Of a stretch of DNA of 10,219 bases, positions 6,292 through 10,219 are shown piece by piece. The notes beneath the pieces are model-generated. The model worked only from the letters and a program-made list of their open reading frames with translations, ran no database searches and was not told the DNA's origin. Numbering within the stretch: the stretch's first letter is position 1; every line of letters begins with the position of its first letter. This DNA is from an uncultured Clostridia bacterium. GTDB taxonomy: Bacteria > Bacillota > Clostridia > Oscillospirales > Acutalibacteraceae. A program made the position numbers and the translations under genes. The stretch covers positions 1 to 10,219 of the forward strand of contig CALYNW010000014.1 in NCBI GenBank assembly GCA_945224895.1, given 5' to 3'.

Positions 6292-8316
6292 ATGCTAAAT
6301 CTTAACAGCAGTATTAAATATATCAAGGGTATTGGCGAGAAAAGAGCCGAGCTGTTTAACAGTCTCGGCATCTTTGACGTTGATTCCCTTTTGCATTTTT
6401 ACCCAAGAAAATACGAGGACTGGACTAATACAACCTCTGTTGCCGAAGCGGTAAACGGCGAAACTGTTTGTATAAAAGCCACAATGATTACTCCTGTTAA
6501 GGAAAACATGATTCGTAAAGGTTTAACACTTTACAAGTGCAGATTTTCCGACGGTGAAAGCGTAATAGCCGTAACAATTTTTAATAATAAATATCTTGCA
6601 AATTCCCTTAGAGTTTATGAGGATTATGTGCTTTTCGGAAAGCTTGAAAAAAATTTCACAACTGCCTCTATGTCATCTCCGCAGATAGAAAAAATCACTG
6701 CTACGGACAGTATTCACCCCATTTATCCCGCCAAGGAAAGGCTTAATTCCAAAGCAATTTCCAAGGCAGTCAGAACGGCACTTGACGAAATTGATGAAAT
6801 ACCCGAAATTTTAAGCGGTGACATACTTAAAAAATATAATCTTATTTCCCTTGACAAAGCAATAAGAGATATTCATTTTCCTAAAAAGGAAGAGGATATT
6901 GCTCCTGCAAGAAACAGGCTGATTTTTGACGAGCTCCTTGTTTTACAGCTTGGGCTTCTTAAACTAAAGGGTACTAAAAAAAAGGAAACAGGTATAAAAA
7001 TCGAAAACGATTTTACCGAGGATTTTATGAGCCTTCTTCCCTTTGAAATGACGGGAGCACAGAAAAGGGCAATGGCTGACTGCATAAAGGATATGCAGGG
7101 CGATTACCCTATGAGCAGGCTCATTCAGGGTGACGTTGGCTCAGGAAAAACAGCCGTTGGAGCAGGTGTAATTTATACTGCGGTGAAAAACGGATATCAG
7201 ACTGCGCTTATGGCTCCGACGGAAATTCTTGCCACCCAGCATTTTGAAAGCCTAAGTAAGCTTCTTTCACCTGTTGGAATAAGAGTTGAGCTTTTGACAG
7301 GCTCAGCTTCCGCAAAGCAGAAAAGAGAGATAAAATCCCGCCTCATTGACGGTGAAATAGATTTGCTTATCGGCACTCACGCATTGATACAAAATGACGT
7401 TGAATTTGAAAATTTGGGGCTTGTAATTACTGACGAACAACACCGATTCGGCGTTAAGCAGAGGGCGGCGCTTGCGGAAAAAGGCACAGATGTCCACACA
7501 ATAGTTATGAGTGCTACGCCTATTCCGAGAACCCTCGGGCTGATTTTGTACGGTGATTTGGATATAAGCATTATTGACGAGCTTCCGCCCGGTAGGCAGG
7601 AGATAAGAACAGACGTAGTTACTTCAGGCTACGACAATAGAATTTATAAATTTGTCCGTGACGCCGTTGACAAGGGAGAGCAATGCTATATTGTTTGCCC
7701 TGCTGTCGAGGAAAACGAGCTTGACGTTAAGTCGGCAGAGCAGCTTGCAGAGGAGCTGTCCCAAGGAGCATTTAAGGGTTATAATTTGGGACTGCTTCAC
7801 GGTAAGATGAAGCCTAAGCAAAAGGAAAATGTTATGAAAGCCTTTGTTCAGGGCGACGTTCAGATACTTGTGGCAACAACGGTTGTGGAGGTTGGAGTTG
7901 ATGTTCCAAACGCAACCATTATGGTTATAGAAAATGCCGACCGCTTCGGGCTTTCACAGCTTCATCAGTTAAGAGGCAGAATAGGCAGAGGCAGTAAAAA
8001 AAGCTACTGTATTCTTGTGTCCGACAATAAAAGCGAAGCCTCAAGAGAAAGACTTTTAACGATGAAAAAATATTCCGACGGCTTTAGAATCGCCGATGAG
8101 GACTTGAAAGCAAGAGGTCCGGGCGATTTCTTCGGAAGCCGTCAGCACGGACTGCCCGATTTGAAAATTGCGGATATGGTAAATGATGTTGAAACACTGC
8201 ACCTTACCCAAGGCTGTGCAAGGGAGATTTTAGCGTCTGACTTTAATTTGGACAACCCGCATAATAAAGCACTTTGCGACAGAATAAATAAAATGTTTTC
8301 AAGCATTTATTTTTGA
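6292..8316 (+). CDS. recG: ATP-dependent DNA helicase RecG
   Basis: Superfamily 2 helicase that regresses stalled replication forks and processes Holliday junctions and R-loops. Length 674, close to the usual 670-700, so it appears complete. The N-terminal wedge/OB region (about 1-200) starts with IKGIGEKRAELFNSLGI and has HFYPRKYED, both typical. Helicase motifs: Walker A GDVGSGKT (280-287), MAPTEILATQH (307-317), DEQHRFG (381-387, the RecG form of the DEXH box), SATPIPRT (407-414) and motif VI QLHQLRGRIGRG (556-567). The region after motif VI contains the RecG-type KARGPGDFFGSRQHG. It starts three bases after the fakA stop, and the GGAG of its ribosome site lies within the end of fakA, so translation coupling is likely. 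The next gene begins 23 bp later without a terminator. Confidence 0.97.
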   Translation: MLNLNSSIKYIKGIGEKRAELFNSLGIFDVDSLLHFYPRKYEDWTNTTSVAEAVNGETVCIKATMITPVKENMIRKGLTLYKCRFSDGESVIAVTIFNNKYLANSLRVYEDYVLFGKLEKNFTTASMSSPQIEKITATDSIHPIYPAKERLNSKAISKAVRTALDEIDEIPEILSGDILKKYNLISLDKAIRDIHFPKKEEDIAPARNRLIFDELLVLQLGLLKLKGTKKKETGIKIENDFTEDFMSLLPFEMTGAQKRAMADCIKDMQGDYPMSRLIQGDVGSGKTAVGAGVIYTAVKNGYQTALMAPTEILATQHFESLSKLLSPVGIRVELLTGSASAKQKREIKSRLIDGEIDLLIGTHALIQNDVEFENLGLVITDEQHRFGVKQRAALAEKGTDVHTIVMSATPIPRTLGLILYGDLDISIIDELPPGRQEIRTDVVTSGYDNRIYKFVRDAVDKGEQCYIVCPAVEENELDVKSAEQLAEELSQGAFKGYNLGLLHGKMKPKQKENVMKAFVQGDVQILVATTVVEVGVDVPNATIMVIENADRFGLSQLHQLRGRIGRGSKKSYCILVSDNKSEASRERLLTMKKYSDGFRIADEDLKARGPGDFFGSRQHGLPDLKIADMVNDVETLHLTQGCAREILASDFNLDNPHNKALCDRINKMFSSIYF

Positions 8317-8339
8317 TAAAAAACCTAAGGAGAAAAAAT

Positions 8340-10182
8340 ATGAAGAAGAAAATATACACGGTTGCGTCGTCACATCTTGACACGGTTTGGAGCTGGGATT
8401 TTGAAACCACGGTAAAGGAATATATTTACAATACACTTGTAGATAATTTTAAGCTGTTTGAAAAATATCCTACATATAAATTTTCCTTTGAAGGCTCATA
8501 CAGATATGAGCTTATGGAGGAATACTATCCCGAGCTGTTTGAAAAAATGAAGGAGTATGTTAAGGCAGGAAGATGGAATGTCTGTGGCTCCTCCTTTGAA
8601 AACGGCGACGTAAATGTTCCGTCACCTGAAGCGCTTTTCAGAAATATTCTTTTTGGTAATTCCTATTTTGATAAAACCTTCGGCAAGCGTTCTGTTGATA
8701 TCTTTTTGCCGGACTGCTTTGGTTTTGGCTGGGCATTGCCGAGTATTGCAAATCATGCAAATCTTATGGGCTTTACTACTCAGAAGCTTGCTTGGGGCGG
8801 TGCCTATGGAGTTCCCTTTGATATCGGCAGATGGCAGGGAGTTGACGGTAAGGAGATTTATGCCTCCTGCAATCCTCACGATTATTATTTCACTCTTAAA
8901 AACCTTCGTGATTGGGATTTTGTTCAGAATAAGCTTAAGGAAAATGAAAAATATGATTTGAATATGACCTATCTTTTCCACGGTATAGGTGACAGAGGCG
9001 GAGCTCCTGCCGAGGCAAGCGTTAAGCTTGTTGAGGAGGAAATCAAAAAGAATTCCCAAAGCGATGTTGAGGTTATTGCCGCATCTGCCGATGAAATTTA
9101 TCACGATATTGATGAGAAGTTCAGTGATGAGCAAAAGGCGAAGCTTCCTGTTTGGAAAAATGAGCTTGTTATGCAAAATCACGGTGCAGGCGGTTATACC
9201 TCCCGTGCAGTAGGCAAGCGCTGGAACAGAAGATGTCAGGAGCTTGCAGATGTTGCTGAGAGAGGAAGCGTTATGTCCTCATATCTCGGTACCTGTGACT
9301 ATAATCAGGAAAGCCTTAACCGTTCATGGAAAAGATTTGTTGCACACCAGTTTCACGACGATCTACCCGGTACCTCCTGTCAGAGAGTATATAGACGTTC
9401 TTGGAATGATTATGCAATCTCAATGAATCAGTTTACAAATGAGCTCGAGGCGGCTGTTGCTCCTGTTTCACAGCTGATGAAAACAGATTTTTGCTCGGGT
9501 ATTCCCGTTATGGTATATAATCCTATTGAGGCAGACAGAAGGGGAGCCGTTACAGTTCGATTGACAGATGCTCCGTCTGACTATGTTCGTGTATATGATG
9601 AAAAGGGCAAGGAAATTAAAAGTCAGGTAAAGGTCGAAAAGGATTATATTGAGGTAGTATTTGTTGCCGATGTTAAAAGTCTCGGTGTCAGAATTTATGA
9701 TATCAGACCAAGTGATAAGCCCTGCTGTGTTAAAAGTGATATTTCCATTAATACGGACAATGTTATGGAAAATCAGAAATATATTGTAACCCTTAACAGA
9801 AAGGGTAATATCTGTTCTATTCTTGACAAGGAGCAGGATGAGCTTGAGCTTCTCAAGGAGCCAATAAGCCTCGGACTGTTCAAATACACAGGCTCTAAGT
9901 CTTGGCCTTCTTGGGAAATGAATTTCAAGGAGGCAAACAAGGAAGCAGACAGAATACCTAACGTTGTGACAGTTACCGTTCTTGAGCAGGGACCTGCAAG
10001 AGTGGCATTTCAGGTTATTCAAAGGGACGGTAAAAGCACATTCAGTACCATTGTTGCCCTGACAGACGGCTGTGATGTTGTGGAGGTTTATTCCGAGATA
10101 GAGTGGCGTTCTCTCCAAACCTTAGCGAAAAATAAGTTTTCCTTTACTGCGTCTAACGGCAAAGCAACCTTTGACCTTGGTC
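8340..10182 (+). CDS. Glycoside hydrolase family 38 alpha-mannosidase, 3' end missing
   Basis: Zinc-dependent retaining alpha-mannosidase; 614 complete codons without a stop, cut by the contig end (family length about 800-1050). AAGGAG at 8327-8332 lies 7 bases before the ATG. No signal peptide is seen, so it is probably cytoplasmic, acting on imported mannosides or oligosaccharides. Zinc and catalytic residues match the GH38 pattern: His12 and Asp14 (SHLDTVW), Asp125 in LPDCFGFG (nucleophile and zinc ligand) and His339 in QFHDDLPGT. Asp218 in GIGDRGGAP is a candidate acid/base, and NHGAGGYTSRAVGKRWNRR (from Asn280) is the start of the helical middle domain. The beta-sandwich domain follows from about residue 375 and is incomplete. 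Variants from common bacterial forms: GDRGGAP for GDxGGGP and HGAGGYTS for HRGTYTS. It follows recG by 23 bp with no terminator, so it may ride on the recG transcript or begin a sugar-use cluster beyond the contig end. Specificity (alpha-1,2/1,3/1,6) cannot be told. Confidence 0.93.
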
Positions 10183-10219
10183 CTGTCTCTTATACACATC
10201 TCCGAGCCCACGAGACTAT
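10183..10219 (+). other. Illumina Nextera adapter contamination at the contig end
   Basis: From 10183 the sequence reads CTGTCTCTTATACACATCT, the transposon mosaic end used in Nextera libraries. It is followed at 10202-10216 by CCGAGCCCACGAGAC, the rest of the index-side adapter. The last three bases (10217-10219) are probably the start of the sample index. All 34 adapter bases match the adapter as I remember it. These bases are not part of the genome. The mannosidase frame stays open through them and would give the false tail SYTHLRAHE. Confidence 0.98.

Noticed and set aside
8622..9182. Minus-strand open frame of 186 codons opposite the mannosidase gene, and a similar one at 9468-10118.
   Set aside because: Both lie fully inside a clear GH38 frame with catalytic motifs; they have no recognisable domain and look like by-products of codon use on the other strand.
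10184..10219. Continuation of the mannosidase reading frame to the window end.
   Set aside because: These bases are adapter and index, not genome; the translated tail has no biological meaning.
1..10219. Search for a new defence, mobile or RNA-based system.
   Set aside because: Nearly all of the sequence is covered by recognisable genes; I saw no direct-repeat array, terminal inverted repeats, structured non-coding region or toxin-antitoxin-like pair in the short gaps.

Overview
The window looks like chromosomal DNA of a low-to-moderate GC, Gram-positive anaerobe of the class Clostridia, possibly a gut Oscillospirales/Ruminococcus-like lineage. The evidence is the set of Firmicutes proteins (Asp23/Gls24, FakA/YloV, YmdB), strong AGGAGG-type ribosome binding sites, AT-rich spacers with sigma-A-like promoters, and the gene order asp23-fakA-recG, known from Bacillus as yloU-yloV...recG. 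The order-level placement is inference from gene content and style only. All reading frames are clean, and no mobile element, CRISPR array, tRNA, rRNA or riboswitch was seen.

Layout: (1) 1-1019, the 3' half of a threonyl-tRNA synthetase gene, cut by the left edge and closed by a symmetrical hairpin (1035-1067) that can terminate transcription from both sides. (2) 1127-1708, on the minus strand, a LOG-family nucleotide phosphoribohydrolase converging on that terminator. (3) 1709-1907, an AT-rich divergent spacer with one promoter candidate in each direction. (4) 1908-4180, a ymdB-family phosphodiesterase gene coupled to a family 5 solute-binding lipoprotein gene that has no transporter partner here. 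(5) 4177-4205, a promoter candidate that appears to start the next unit. (6) 4251-8316, asp23-fakA-recG, tightly packed. (7) 8340-10182, the first 614 complete codons of a GH38 alpha-mannosidase gene, 23 bp after recG and broken by the contig end.

The last 37 bases (10183-10219) are not genomic. They match the Illumina Nextera transposase adapter followed by three bases that are probably the start of an index. The mannosidase must therefore be treated as truncated at 10182, and the apparent continuation of its frame is an artefact.

The genes are mostly housekeeping: tRNA charging, nucleotide metabolism or salvage, fatty-acid phosphorylation for phospholipid synthesis, and recombination/replication-fork repair. 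Two accessory functions are added, a peptide-type binding lipoprotein and a cytoplasmic mannosidase. I found no convincing undescribed multi-gene system. The points worth a second look are the adapter tail, the orphan binding protein, the unusual signature loop in the YmdB homologue, the variant motifs in the mannosidase, and the ThrRS motif spelling.
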